From contig JBFXDI010000199.1 in NCBI GenBank assembly GCA_050181295.1, forward strand, positions 1-5,414: a stretch of 5,414 nt of DNA, given 5' to 3'. The DNA is from JBFXDI01 sp050181295 (GTDB lineage Bacteria; Pseudomonadota; Alphaproteobacteria; Rhizobiales; Aestuariivirgaceae). Below, one piece after another: positions 5,060 to 5,414 of the stretch. The notes beneath the pieces are model-generated. The model was not told where the DNA came from and did no database searches. It was given only the letters and a program-made list of their open reading frames with translations. The stretch's first letter is position 1. Each line of letters begins with the position of its first letter. The translations under genes were made by a program, and so were the position numbers.

Positions 5060-5414
5060 CGGTCGTCGAATCTCGCACCGGCGTTCCACCGCCATCCGAT
5101 CATCCGAGGGGATGGCGGCGCTGGGTCTTTTCGACCAATCACAAGGACATCGGCACGATGTATATCGTGCTGTCCGTGGTTGCCGGGCTTCTCGGCAGTC
5201 TGCTTTCCGTCGCCATGCGGCTCGAACTCGCCCAGCCGGGTCTGCAGCTCTTCGCCGATCCTCAGCTATTCAACGTCGTCGTCTCGGCGCACGGCCTCAT
5301 CATGATCTTCTTCGTGCTGATGCCGGCCCTGATCGGCGGCTTCGGCAACTGGTTCGTGCCCCTGCTTATCGGCGCGCCGGACATGGCGTTCCCGCGGCTG
5401 AACAACATCAGCTT
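5056..5414 (+). CDS. ctaD: Cytochrome c oxidase subunit I, N-terminal part (runs off the right edge)
   Basis: The start at ATG 5056 has AGGAG 8 nt upstream, and 119 codons are visible of the usual 530-600. After a short Pro-rich cytoplasmic tail comes the family signature WVFSTNHKDIGTMY (23-36), then transmembrane helix 1 (about 35-55), a periplasmic loop, and helix 2 (about 72-102). H79 in SAHGLIMIFF matches the low-spin heme a ligand. N98, D109 and N116 in the FGNWFVPLLIGAPDMAFP and RLNN stretch match the D-channel entry residues of A-type oxidases, with spacing identical to the well-studied enzymes (30 residues from H79 to D109). The protein is the catalytic core of the inner-membrane terminal oxidase reducing O2 to water with proton pumping. 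The binuclear-centre residues lie beyond the window. Subunit II is not upstream; it may be downstream or elsewhere. Confidence 0.96.
   Translation, partial: MTVVESRTGVPPPSDHPRGWRRWVFSTNHKDIGTMYIVLSVVAGLLGSLLSVAMRLELAQPGLQLFADPQLFNVVVSAHGLIMIFFVLMPALIGGFGNWFVPLLIGAPDMAFPRLNNIS

Overview
The window is GC-rich and looks like the chromosome of an alphaproteobacterium. The evidence is the codon bias, the Shine-Dalgarno (SD) led genes, a calcium-binding RTX repeat protein of a kind common in that class, and an aa3-type cytochrome c oxidase subunit I preceded by a plastocyanin/halocyanin-like gene. No marker identifies the genus, so the placement is inferred from gene types and composition.

The layout has two halves. 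On the left (1-2510, minus strand) is one long gene running off the left edge. It encodes at least 836 residues made almost entirely of glycine/aspartate nonapeptide (RTX, hemolysin-type calcium-binding) repeats. Its repeats have higher-order structure: a 90-residue segment occurs twice in tandem near the N-terminus, and a further array has 13 units of about 29 residues, each opening with a GDGS-like motif. Upstream of it (2511-3177) is a 667-bp stretch with no convincing gene. That stretch holds a nested hairpin (2643-2687), four perfect copies of a 23-bp direct repeat (2801-2892), a strong 8-bp stem (3014-3034) and a 7-bp stem over the end of the next gene (3167-3185).

On the right, a LysR-type regulator (3178-4029, minus) is transcribed away from a plus-strand cluster. 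The cluster holds a 52-residue single-span membrane protein (4165-4323), a Tat-exported cupredoxin-like protein (4491-5000), a possible 20-codon linking ORF (4997-5059), and the start of cytochrome c oxidase subunit I (5056 to the right edge). The lysR/cluster intergenic region carries a textbook LysR-type box (ATC-N9-GAT, T-N11-A) next to the lysR ribosome binding site, and a palindrome that covers the SD of the first plus-strand gene.

The most unusual item is the cupredoxin-like protein. It keeps the full-length family framework, but by motif alignment it has lost three of the four type-1 copper ligands (His to Cys, His to Asn, Met to Arg) while keeping the ligand Cys. It sits where cytochrome oxidase subunit II would often be found, directly ahead of subunit I. 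A reasonable reading, which is inference, is a LysR-controlled alternative oxidase locus with a repurposed or decaying cupredoxin. No transposase, tRNA, rRNA or CRISPR array is visible.
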